This document shows, in pieces, positions 1-9,916 of a stretch of 64,000 nucleotides of DNA. Position 1 is the stretch's first letter, and the number at the start of each line of letters is the position of its first letter. The position numbers and the translations under genes are program-made. Source of the stretch: Trichaptum fuscoviolaceum (lineage: Eukaryota; Basidiomycota; Agaricomycetes; Hymenochaetales; Trichaptaceae); assembly GCA_910574455.1 (NCBI GenBank), contig CAJSYZ010000006.1, forward strand, positions 915,981 to 979,980. Reading direction: 5' to 3'. Below the pieces are notes generated by a model. The model ran no database searches, had not been told where the DNA came from, and saw only the letters and a list, made by a program, of their open reading frames with translations.

Positions 1-897
1 CCTTCGCACAAATACGATCGAACAGCTCTCCTCCCGTACATAAGTCGAAACAAAGATAAAGATTGTGTGTGGTCTAATTGCCGATCGATGAGTCGGTGTG
101 CCGAGCAAGGATATATGCTATCGATTAACATCGACCTCACGAAAGAACGAGTCACACAACTCACCTCAAAGTAATCATGTAGCGTCACTATGTTGGGATG
201 GCCCTTGGATACCTTCTTCAACACAGCTATTTCATTGCGGACCTGGTCGAAGGGTTGTTAATTCAATGATCAAATACAACGCGCGCGCACATGTTCATGA
301 AGCGCTCCGCCCAGCTAAGCCTCACCATGTACTCGCGCCCCTCCATGAGCTTTTTGTTGATGACCTTGCAGGCATAGTATTTCCCGGTCTTGATGTGGAC
401 GGCCTCCTTCACGATAGCGTACGTGCCACTGCCGAGCGTCTTGCCTGTGCGGTACTGCGGGTATGTCGGGAAAGCGAACAACATCGGATTAGCAACCGCA
501 TCATTCCACCAGCTCACCCATCACGCACCTGGCAGGGAACTGTTGTTGCAGGAGACATTGCTGATGACCCAGAGTGGGTGGAGGGAGTTGAGGAAGAAGA
601 GTTGGACGCGTTCAGACGGGGAGCGCTGTTGAGATGCAGGTTTGCGCCTTTTGATGAATCCTCTTCCGCGCTACTAACCCCAACATTACCGTTTATGGCC
701 GTGTCCGGTGCCGGGACAACCTCCAATTTGGGGGCGGTGCCGAGAGACACGCCGGCTACCCCAGCACTGGCGGTACCAACGCCCTTCCCGTGAAGTCGAG
801 CTTTCCACTTCGCTGAGCTACCCGACCCGTTCGACGAGTTTGTCTGCGAGCGCGATGCGAGCGACCGCTCGTGTAGCTTGCTTGGCTTGTTCCCCAT
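1..897 (-). CDS. Ca2+/calmodulin-dependent protein kinase, N-terminal part (runs off left edge)
   Basis: Serine/threonine kinase of the CaMK-I type, a Ca2+/calmodulin-activated signalling enzyme. Exons on the minus strand are 897-529, 454-326, 242-165 and 73-1, joined by GT..AG introns of 74, 83 and 91 bases. The start at 897 is the only ATG of the first exon and gives MGNKPSKL, a good N-myristoylation consensus (Gly2, Ser6). A Ser/Ala-rich linker of about 120 residues follows. The kinase domain opens in exon 2 with the glycine loop GKTLGSGTYAIV, then YYACKVINKK holding the ATP-binding lysine (about residue 153). Exon 3 gives VRNEIAVLKKVSKGHPNIV (alpha-C glutamate) and exon 4 NLYLCFDLCTGGELFDRI (hinge). 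The catalytic loop and autoinhibitory segment lie beyond the window. Family assignment is firm; membrane anchoring is inferred from the motif only. Confidence 0.93.
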
Positions 898-2268
898 CAA
901 GTTGCTTCGGCTGAACTGAGTTGATTCGAGTCAAATCGAGTCCGTGTCGAGTCAGCGAAACGGCTAAGAAAGGAGCGGAAAGGCTGAGCTGGTGGTGGTA
1001 AAGAACGAAGGGGTGGGGGATGTCACGGGTCAGGCGTTGGATGATTGACGGCGTGCACGAATGTAAAATCACAATCACAGCTTGTAGGCTGTGCGCGCGG
1101 GTTGTGGCCGCTGTTTATAGCAGGTTACGAGACGAGGCAGCACCGCCTTCGGCGTCTGGCAACACCAACTTTGCACCGCGCTAACCGAGAACGTTGAGCG
1201 TATTCGGCTCGCCAGGCCACCTTCGGGTTGTTCTTTCTCCGCTGATGATGTGAAAAAGTGTATCTGGGATGCAATCTGCAGTTCAACTTGGCGGGAATGT
1301 CCGAGCTTTCATCCGTATTCAATCCCCACCAAGTATGCTGAGATACGGCAGTGGAGGTGCGGTGGTGATGGTGGTAGTGAAGAGAACTTGAACATGAAGG
1401 TTGAGTGGCACACGGGTACCGCTGTACAGTTAATATTCGCGGTTCAAAGTAAAATCCTGAATCCGGTATCAAGCGGCGACGAAGGCTGTTCATCAAAATA
1501 ACTGGACATTTGTTCGTACAAGAGGCAGTGATAGCACTTTTGAATACAGAGACATAAGTGTCTTTGGGTGGCAAGTAAAGAGTACTTGCCAGTACTAGTA
1601 GTTGGATTGCCACTTATAATCGTAATGTGGATAGAATGCAAACACATATACTTGCACTCTGTCTTTAATTTCCGCAAGTCAAGGTCATTATTCGCCCTCC
1701 GGATCAGCACGAAGTAGCACTACGGGCTTCGCTTGCACTTGCACCTAGTGTTTGAGTCTTGATAGATTTGACGCAAATCCCTTTCTTAGAGTGAGGGTAA
1801 GTATTGAGAAACGTCGTGGTGACCTTTTTCTAGCACAGCCTTCCTCCCCAAATTTTGGTTTAAATCCATACAGTCGTTATTTGATGACCAGTCTTCGACT
1901 CTACTCGTGAGCACTGCAGTTTAGAAGCAAATGAAGTAAATGCGAAGGCAAACTCAGCCTGAGTCGAGAAATTTGCTATCTTGCTATATCCCAAAGTCGC
2001 CTTGCCAGCTCTTTATTTGCCTTCGCGACGAAGACATGTGCACCAGATACAGAGGGCCCAGAGGGTTGTATTTGCTATTGTAAAGGCATAGCTTCTCTTG
2101 ACTTTGGGCCTTAAACAGATTTCGGTGAATTTTAGTAGCAGCGACGTAAAAGGAGGAAGAAAAGGATCGCTTGAATTTTGGTACGTGGACAGACGAGCAA
2201 AAGGCTTTCTAAGCAAGTTGTGGCATCTGCACCTCCACCGCCTATTCCACTTCCACCACCATCGCCAT
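898..2268. other. Intergenic region, no supported gene
   Basis: Upstream region of the kinase and downstream region of ATP3. Open frames here are short, overlap on both strands and match nothing I know. I see no RNA gene. The stretch near 920-950 has several GAGTC-type half words like those discussed in the findings. Confidence 0.5.
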
Positions 2269-3428
2269 TTACAAAGCGCTAGCACCTGTGAGAACACCAT
2301 TAGTTACATTGATCGATATACAGACAAGAAACGCACCAGTGATGATATCCACGAGCTCGTTCGTGATAGCAGCCTGGCGACCACGATTGTACTGCAGAGT
2401 GAGAGAGCCAATCATGTCGCCGGCGTTCTTGGAAGCATTGTCCATGGCGTTGCGGCTGGGGAGAAAAGAGTTAGGTGTGAAGAAACGAGTCAACCCTGCA
2501 CAACGTACCGAGAGCTCTGCTCGCAGGCGTGGGCCTCGACCAGTGCGGCATAGATAGCATTGGCAAGTGAAAACTCAGCAAGGTCCTTGGTCACATCGTC
2601 CTCCATCTCGTATGCCTTGTAACCAGCTGAACAGAAGGTAAGCCAGCTTCCTTTTCATGGTATACACAACCACTCACGAGCCTCCTTTAGCCCATTCTCG
2701 TTCAGCACTTCCATCTCGGTCGCCTCGTAGCTGATCGCAGACACAAACTTGTTGTACACGATGCGTATAGCATCATACTCAACGCCAGACTTGACGATGA
2801 GGTCCGCAACACCCGTCGCATCGGCGAAGGTCGGGATGTCGCGCCCGATCTGGTTGAAAGTAAGGACGAGGTTGTTTCCGAGCATACGGGACAACTGGGC
2901 TTTGGACTTGTCGCCAATAACCATGACGGGTTGATCATGCGATTCGGACTCGGCAATGGCGCGGCGAGTGTGCTTCGACACGGACGAGTGGACACCACCA
3001 CAGAGACCCTTGTCAGACGAGATGGCGAGGTACACGATCTTCTTGGGCTTCTCCTCAGGAGAGGCGTTAGCAAAGAGTTCTAAGTAAAAAGTAAGGAGAG
3101 GAAGGTAAGTCTGGCTGGATGACGTGCGTCGAAACGAATACGAACCAGCGTTGGCACCACCATACTGCTTGCCGGCCTGCATCGCTCTCTGCGCCTTTGC
3201 GAGCTTCGTCGAAGCAATCATTTTCATCGACTTTTATTTCAAGAATAAATATTTCACGCAACAGCTATTTAATATGACCAGGTGACATACCTTGGTGATT
3301 TTCTCGATGTTACGCACGGACTTCAAGCGCATCTCGAGTTCCCTGAGTGTAGCCATATTCCGGGCCAGCGGAGGGGCCTGCGCCTGGGCAGCAGCGCGGC
3401 CAAGCACAAGTGTGCTCCGGGCGAACAT
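2269..3428 (-). CDS. ATP3: Mitochondrial F1F0 ATP synthase gamma subunit
   Basis: Central rotor stalk of mitochondrial F1-ATPase. Six exons: 3428-3291, 3230-3146, 3079-2678, 2626-2509, 2455-2337 and 2285-2269; they total 879 bases, 292 residues, the usual size. The start at 3428 follows a pyrimidine-rich leader and gives [14 protein letters not shown], an Arg/Ala-rich mitochondrial presequence. The mature part begins [20 protein letters not shown] and continues [17 protein letters not shown], the conserved N-terminal helix. Internal signatures are [19 protein letters not shown] and [14 protein letters not shown]. The C-terminal helix reads [20 protein letters not shown] then [20 protein letters not shown], the family signature that sits inside the alpha/beta ring. 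The last exon is only 17 bases. All splice phases agree, so I regard the model as complete. Confidence 0.97.
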
Positions 3429-3818
3429 TGTTGGTGTACGTCGAGGGGAGGACGGTGGGGAGAGGATGTCGGCGGCAACGTACAAGTTGTTAACGTCAAA
3501 CGGATTCCCGTTGAGCGGAGTTCACAAAGTAAGGCTAAAATGGAAATTATTTTGTAATGATTTAGTAAGCACCATTTTAGGTACTATGATATACCTTTTT
3601 CGGGTGAGGAAACTTATCCGTGGCCTTAAGTACTTAAGTTATTACTGTAAGTCAGTAAAGCTACATTTCGTATACACTCAGGTTAATCACAATATGTTAA
3701 ATTACAGGGCTTTTAAGAGAATATAGAACAGCGGAACCCAAAAGATAAGGGGTATGCTAAAGAGCGGAAAAAGACCAGTGAATAAGTCGACCATCAGATT
3801 TTACCGTTCAGAAAGATA
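3429..3818. other. AT-rich intergenic spacer between ATP3 and the FHA gene
   Basis: Upstream of ATP3 (minus strand) and 3' of the FHA gene (minus strand). It is AT-rich from about 3540 to 3790, with no convincing coding frame or RNA gene. Confidence 0.5.
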
Positions 3819-6800
3819 TCACTTCCTGGCGGACCTCGTTCTTGTTGTGCGCGTAGGGATCTGGGTATCCTCGTCTGTCTGGGACCTCACAGACATACTT
3901 CGTGATGGAGGCTTTATGGTTCTTGTCGCCTTCCTAGCAGGCTTGATGGGAGCTTCACCAGCAGATTCAGTCGGAGACATGGTGGGATTGTCGGGGTTGT
4001 TCTCTTTGTCAGTTCTGTCTTCAGTCTCTTCAATAGATACCAGTGGTGTCGCCTTTGCAGCTTTGCGGCCGACGGCTCTCTTGACAGCTGGCGCTGTCGT
4101 CTCTTCATGACTCTCATCAGACTCCGTCTTCGCTTTTCTCGTCCGGCTTGCCGGCTTCGTCACCTTCAGACCCTCTTCTTCCGCGACAGTTTCCACTTCA
4201 GACGATGCCTTGGAGCGCGCGGTGCGTTTGGTAGTCTTGTTCGTCTTCTCGCCCGAATCAGTCGATGCAAGTGGATCAGCTTCTGGGTCGACGCTTTGTG
4301 AACGCGCTCTTGTCCCACGGCGTAGAGGCTTCGTTGGTGCGGTTAATTCATCATCTGTAGGTGTCGTTTTGCCCCCTCGGCGAGATGTTTTCGTAACTGG
4401 GGCTGCAGGTATCTCTATTTCGGAATCCGTCGCTGCATCTGCTTTTCGCGCTTTGCCTCTTGTCTTCGCCTTGGGTTGAGCATCCGCTTCCGAAGTTGGC
4501 AACGCAGGTACAGGCTCTTCTGCTTTAACTTTCGGAATCCTTCCTCGTCTTGTTGGTGTCTTAGCTGGAGGCTCCGACTCTGTGGCCTATAAGAACAGTT
4601 CATAAGTACAGACGTCAATGTTGCCTTACGAAAGGATACTAACCATTTCCTCAGCCTCTTGGATGGCAGCTTTTTTCTTCGTCGTTTCCTTGGGCTTCGT
4701 CTTGACGGGCCCTTCCCTGTCAGAGCCCGCGCTTGTTGTCTTTCGAACTGCACGGCCGGTTCTATGCACAACGGCTGCCTGGGGTACACCAAGTTTAATA
4801 TTACGGGTGGCTTTGCCCCGAGTGCCTGCGTTAGAAGAATCAGGTGTTGCTTCATCGTCTGCCAAAGTCGACGAGCCGGTCAGGGGAGTCACCCGCAAAG
4901 CACGAGTCGCTTTCGTACGGGCAACAGTCTTTGGTATTCGTGTTGGCACCCGATTAGGCTTCACGGATTGAGAATGTTCTTCGAGACCAACCCTCTGCTC
5001 TTCCTCAGCCTCTTGACCTTCATTGCCATCCTCTTCAGCATTAATCTCGTGATCCTCGTTGTCTTCTTTCTCCTCATCAAGGTGCATTAGCTCTTCTATG
5101 CCGTCAAATGCAGGAGTAGGAGGAACCTTCCTCTCAATGAATAGCTGCCTGACACCACTCATCCTCGGCGTTTTAGAAAGATTAACCCTCTCTGTATCGG
5201 CACGGAACAATTCCCGCACGCCTCTGACGGCTGGCGAAGTAATTCCTGCATCGGGTTGTGCTCTGCTGAATAGATGACGGAGGTCACCCAAACGTGGTGT
5301 GGCAGGCCCGTCCCGAGAAAAGTCAGGTTGTTTGTTCTCGTCATTTTCTTCTTCATCTGCATCGGTAAAGGCGTCCACTGCAGCGATATCCACGTTCTCT
5401 TTGGCATCGTTCTCTACATCTTCCTCGTCTTCCTCCATGAGTGCTTCCTCAAATCTGAGTGGCTTTGTTGGACTGCCCACGAACAACCTCTGTCCAAGAG
5501 CCCTCACGGGGGAAGAGAGAAGCGAGAATCCTGAAGTTGGCTTTGGAGGAGAATCGGGTCCGTTTCCACCCCTTCCTATGCCGATGCTGGGCCGTCCTAG
5601 ACCCATGCCTACAAAGGATTTCCTCCGCATGCCCTCCAGGGATTCCTCCATTTTCTTCATCACGCTCTTTGTATCTTCGCCATCGTCGATATTATCACGG
5701 ATAGACTTGAAGGGCGAGGGAGGAGCAAGTGGAGGGAGCGCAGACGAGCGACGCGCACCTAGCCCAGGTACATGTGCGAAGTCAGGTTCAGGCGCCTGGA
5801 CGGCAGACTTACGGCGCTCAATGATCGCCTTCCGCTCTTCTTCTGTGACCTCTGGCTTCTTCTTGGTCGGGGATGGCGGTCTCTCCTCTGTCTTCGGTTC
5901 AGTTTCTCGATAGCTGATCGTACCCGCACCGAGACCTGGTGCAAGCGATAAACGTGCTCCGGGAGGAGGTCTCTGTGGGCCAACACGCTCGCCCTTTGGT
6001 TGGTCTTCCTTACTCGGACGCTGAGGGAATAGGCGAACCTGAGGTGTCATAAATGACCCGAGGGGCCGTGTATGACTGACTTGAAGAGGTGTCCCAAAGT
6101 GTGGAGGGGGAGGAGGTTCATCATCATCTTCTGCGTCTTCTTCGTAGTCTTCTCGAGCCTAAAGACGTGACATTTATCTCAAGTCTGGGTAATCCGAGTA
6201 AAAGAATGCATACCTCGGTTATATCTTGTTCGACCTCTTCTTGCTCTTCGACTATAGGCTCATCAAGCCCGTCCAATATTGAATTTCGTTCATCTTCGTT
6301 GTATCTTTCTTCATCTGATTCGTCCGAGATTAGAAGCTCTCCGCTAACAGCTTCTTCCACTTCCACCTCCTCTTGCTCATCCTCATCTTCTTCGAGCATG
6401 ATCTCTTCAAATTCATTGCCCTGCCTGCGCTGATGTGCGACCATCTCTTGTAGATATGCTGTGCGCTGTGCTGAGCGGATGAGAACAGCCCGATGAAGAG
6501 AAGGCGCCGAGCGTCTTCTGGGGGTTTTGAAGACTTGTTGCTGGGGGAGTGATGGCATGGTCTGCGAGCGCGTTGGAGACTCCGGTGGCGGACTTGGCTG
6601 GACATCCTCAAGAATTATCAAATCTTGCTCTTCTTCTACAACTCGCGGGTGATTTCCATCCACAAGCTTGACCACTTCTGGCTGGTGCGCGAACGGTTTG
6701 AGAGGGCTTTGTAGTACGCGTAGGTTCTCGCGGGGATTCGCCGAAGGCCTTGGAGAAAAGACGTTTGCACTGAGAATCATGCTCATGCGAACACTCTTGC

Positions 6801-7249
6801 GTCGCTTCCCTTCGGGTGTAAACAGCTGCTGGCGAATTTCCTTCGGGGGATAGCTGAATTGAAAGCGCTTCTTGTGAACCTCAAAGTAACTTCCATTAAC
6901 GAGGGGGATGGTGGTTGGCGCGCCTTTGGAGATGTTTGCTGGATATACCTGGCACCCATCCACGATTGCACCAGACTCCCCAAAGACTTGGAGGAATGCC
7001 TGCTGATAGTTAAGCCACAGTCTGGATGTTTCTGAAATGAATCAGATTTCTTACCTTACGTTCCTCGAATATAATCTTGCAATGAAGTGAAGATACTTCT
7101 GGGTAGTACAGTCTAATGCTGCAGTCCGTGTTGCGTCCAAAAGTACACTCATCCTCATCAAGAGGATACGCAGCGATGCACGAACCTGGCTCCTTACGCT
7201 TCAAGACACGAATTGTGCCATATTTCCCCACTTCAGAGGCGTCCACCAT
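3819..7249 (-). CDS. FHA-domain chromatin-type protein with Ki-67-like architecture
   Basis: Exons 7249-7055, 6999-6214, 6158-4644 and 4586-3819 (introns 55, 55 and 57 bases) give about 1,087 residues. The N-terminus is a forkhead-associated phosphothreonine-binding domain: YGTIRVLKRKEPGSCIAAYP, then FGRNTDCSIRLYYPEVSSLH with the conserved GR, S and SxxH, ending LVNGSYFEVHKKRFQF. Next comes FSYPPKEIRQQLFTPEGKRR. The middle is acidic and disordered. Residues near the centre carry spaced repeats of a G-[VI]-[RE]-[EQ]-L-[FM] type (LRHLF, GVRELF, GVRQLF, GIEELM). The C-terminal 300 residues are rich in Lys, Arg, Pro and Thr with AT-hook-like RGK/RRG pieces, ending TRTTRTRSARK. The plan (FHA, possible PP1-type motif, short repeats, basic tail) resembles vertebrate Ki-67. 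The FHA call is firm; the Ki-67 comparison is inference. Confidence 0.88.
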
Positions 7250-7309
7250 TCCTAACAATGCGTTGAATTGGTGGCTTGCTAGGAGACTTGATGTAGGAAT
7301 GACGAAGGT

Positions 7310-7627
7310 TCAAAGTAGATGTTGAAGTCGAACAACAGTCGCGTCCACGAACGGAGGCGCTACGCGATCACGTGATTTGTAAGGCCACTTTGCATGTGTT
7401 TGGACTTTGCTTACTTTGGAAGTTACAAGTGTGACCGTGGAAAACTTGGTGCTGCGCCCCACGTGCCAGTGACCTCCAAAGCGAATCTCGCACAAACTTT
7501 ATAAGGCAGGTAGGATTGGTCAGCTGTATCCGACTGACCTGAGGTCGTCGCCGACACGGAACGCGTAGTCAACGTTGAACACGTCCTTGACGAAGATGTC
7601 GACGCCAAAGACTTCTAGCGAGAACAT
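7310..7627 (-). CDS. Possible small two-exon gene of unknown function
   Basis: An ATG at 7627 opens MFSLEVFGVDIFVKDVFN and VDYAFRVGDDL. A donor at about 7541 and an acceptor near 7501 could join it to CEIRFGGHWHVGRSTKFS, ending at 7310. It lies just upstream of, and on the same strand as, the FHA gene, so it could also be 5' leader sequence. I recognise no family. The frame is clean but short. Confidence 0.25.
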
Positions 7628-8952
7628 TGTTGCGCAAAAGGTATACCTACTACTAGACTCTGAAAATCTGCTCCTAATTCCGTCAATCTTGCTCAGTACG
7701 ATAGGTGCTGTGAGTAACGGGTATTGGTGTTCTGACAACATTCATAATTTGACACCATCCCGTAGTGGCTGACCTTGTGGTCAAGGCGTACGCATTTTCT
7801 TGATGTTATCAATGTGCTACTTACTTAGAAAATACTGTGCAGAGGTGTAGGATTTAGTGTGGGCGTAGTTGCTTCTGTGATCCTCTTTCGGAGTAAGTGG
7901 CCGCCTACATGGAAAGCTCAATCTGCTCACTATCATATCGCATTTGTTAGGACGGACTTGGCCTGTTGCTCTGTCCACTGGCTTTGGACTGGGTGCGGCG
8001 TACGCAGACTGTGACCGCTCTTTCAACCCTGCACGAGTTCCCGGTACTCGATTAGCTGTCATTCCAGCGGTGCCCTCGCCAAATGTAGAGCAAAAATGAG
8101 TTAATGTGGAGATATAATGGCAGTTTCTGTTACATATAATGGTGAGTGTTGTCTCAATGGAATAAGCTTGGTTCGTTGAAATACTATCCCAATTCAGATG
8201 CAAATTGTTCTTCGTCTGCTTTAGATCCCTACTACTATACACTTTTGCAACCACATTGTGTACTGTCATTTGCATGGAATCTGAACGTGAATATCTGCTA
8301 GAGTTCGTTCTTGTCGACGGTTTTTACGGTTCATCGACTAGCCGACGTTCTTCGCCTCTGCACCTCTGCATATTTTCGGGTACTATCTCCTCAACAGACT
8401 GCGCTACATTAAAACGTACTGCCACTCTTCTTGGATTGGACGTGGATCTAACGCCATCAGTCAGCGGAAGCTATGTTAAACATAGTCTCTGTCGCGAGTG
8501 TAGGCGACTTGCTAACCAACATAGAGTAAGTATCACAATCGTAATTGGTATTGCTATGATGAACTGCATTCCTTGAACAACACGGAAATTCTTTCTCGGT
8601 GCGGCATAAATTTGTTGTGAATATCTCAGTGATAGCAAGTTTCTGATCAACCGAGGTCCTTTGACGGTAGTGAGTTGGCATCCAATTTCCATTCCAATCA
8701 ATCCATGAACTAGTCGCTTACATTCCTTAGTGCGTAAGTGCAGTTGGCAGTACGCCCTTGAGGCTATCATATTTTTCGAGGCTAATCATACAAATTCTTC
8801 TATTTCCTTGTTCCGAATCTTCGTCCTTTTCTGTTCTCAGCGGGTATCTGACACACTACTACCAGCCAAAGGTGCGTTTACTCTCTCATCATCATTTTCT
8901 TGAAAACATGCGTATCTCTAATCTCATCTGAAAAACGACCTTTATTCATACC
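7628..8952. other. Region with no supported gene
   Basis: Many stops on both strands. I looked here for the missing first half of the terpene synthase (the Asp-rich metal motif and N-terminal helices) and did not find it. A short TA/CT-rich run with TACTACTAG is at about 7647. Confidence 0.45.
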
Positions 8953-9447
8953 ATGTGGAGCAGACGAAATGACTTTCATGGCATCGACCTTCCCGATGAA
9001 GTCTTCGAGGACGGGGTTTTTATGCGCCTCTACTATGCTGCCCTCGACTTATTTATCTTGACAAACGTGAGCAGATCTCACTTTACTTCCTCCAAGTCAA
9101 TTTGATATATTCGTTGCATACAGGACTTATATTCCTACAAGATGGAGAAGGAGAAAGAGTTGGCTGGAAACAATATCATGACAGTGTTCATCGAGAAGAA
9201 CGGGTTAGGTTTGCAACAAGCCGCCGATCTCATCGGGACGAAGTTCAAGGCCCTCATCGATCAATTCTTAAAGGACAAGGCCAGCATCCGGTCATTTGAC
9301 GACGACGTCGATGAAGGTATACGGAAGTACATCTTCTCCTGGGAGTGTACTGTCATTGGGAACGTTATGTGGAGTCTCGACTCACAAAGGTTCTTCGGTA
9401 CAAATAATGAGGAGGTCAAACGAACGCGGGTTGTAGATATATTGTAG
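8953..9447 (+). pseudogene. Terpene synthase remnant (C-terminal half of a class I sesquiterpene cyclase)
   Basis: Two exons, 8953-9066 and 9124-9447, split by a 57-base intron, encode 145 residues; intact fungal enzymes are about 320-350. The part present starts HGIDLPDEVFEDGVFMRLYY and carries the second metal-binding (NSE) motif, NDLYSYKMEKE, formed exactly across the splice junction, then GNNIMTVFIEKNGLG and the C-terminal helix signature CTVIGNVMWSLDSQRFFG. These are marks of basidiomycete protoilludene/trichodiene-type cyclases. The N-terminal 180 or so residues, including the DDxxD-type motif, are absent upstream, so no cyclase activity is expected. The surviving frame and splice sites are still clean, which suggests a fairly recent loss. 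It ends tail-to-tail with a P450 gene, as in terpene biosynthetic clusters. Confidence 0.82.
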
Positions 9448-9916
9448 AAACTCCGGTGGATATGCTGAAAGCTTTGTAAATCTTCGCAATGACTTAAAGA
9501 CGATTTCTTGCCAAACTATCAAATGTTATTATCTCTATTAATCAGTCAATTACTACTGGTAGTAGAAACAACATTGAATCTTTATGGTGAATATAAAAGT
9601 AACTTCTTGAGCTTGAGTTATCTATCGTTTACGCTCCGCGCAAACCTTATGTAATAAAGGTTGTTGCAATACTAGCTAGAGCAACTAGCGGTGCCATATT
9701 CCATAATGTGAGTACGTTGGGCATAATAGCATTTATAATCCGAAATTCTAAACAACTTATTCTGACAAAAAGACAGAAAAAGAGCATCTAGTTCCTTCTT
9801 CCCCAGGTAATTGCCACAACCTTCGCATCTTTCGAGTGTCGAACCTTGTAATTTTGTAGCTACGCAAAATTGATGAATACCAATTGGTGACAAATCGTAA
9901 GCCTATGTAGATGAGG
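9448..9916. other. Convergent 3' intergenic region
   Basis: AT-rich spacer between the terpene synthase remnant (plus) and the P450 (minus), both ending here. No gene seen. Confidence 0.5.

Noticed and set aside
1125..1613. 162-codon minus-strand open frame
   Set aside because: No family likeness, no good start context, overlaps other open frames on both strands; looks like chance in a GC-mixed spacer.
5299..5913. Long plus-strand frame opposite the FHA gene
   Set aside because: Ser/Pro-rich shadow of the acidic and basic codons of the real minus-strand exon.
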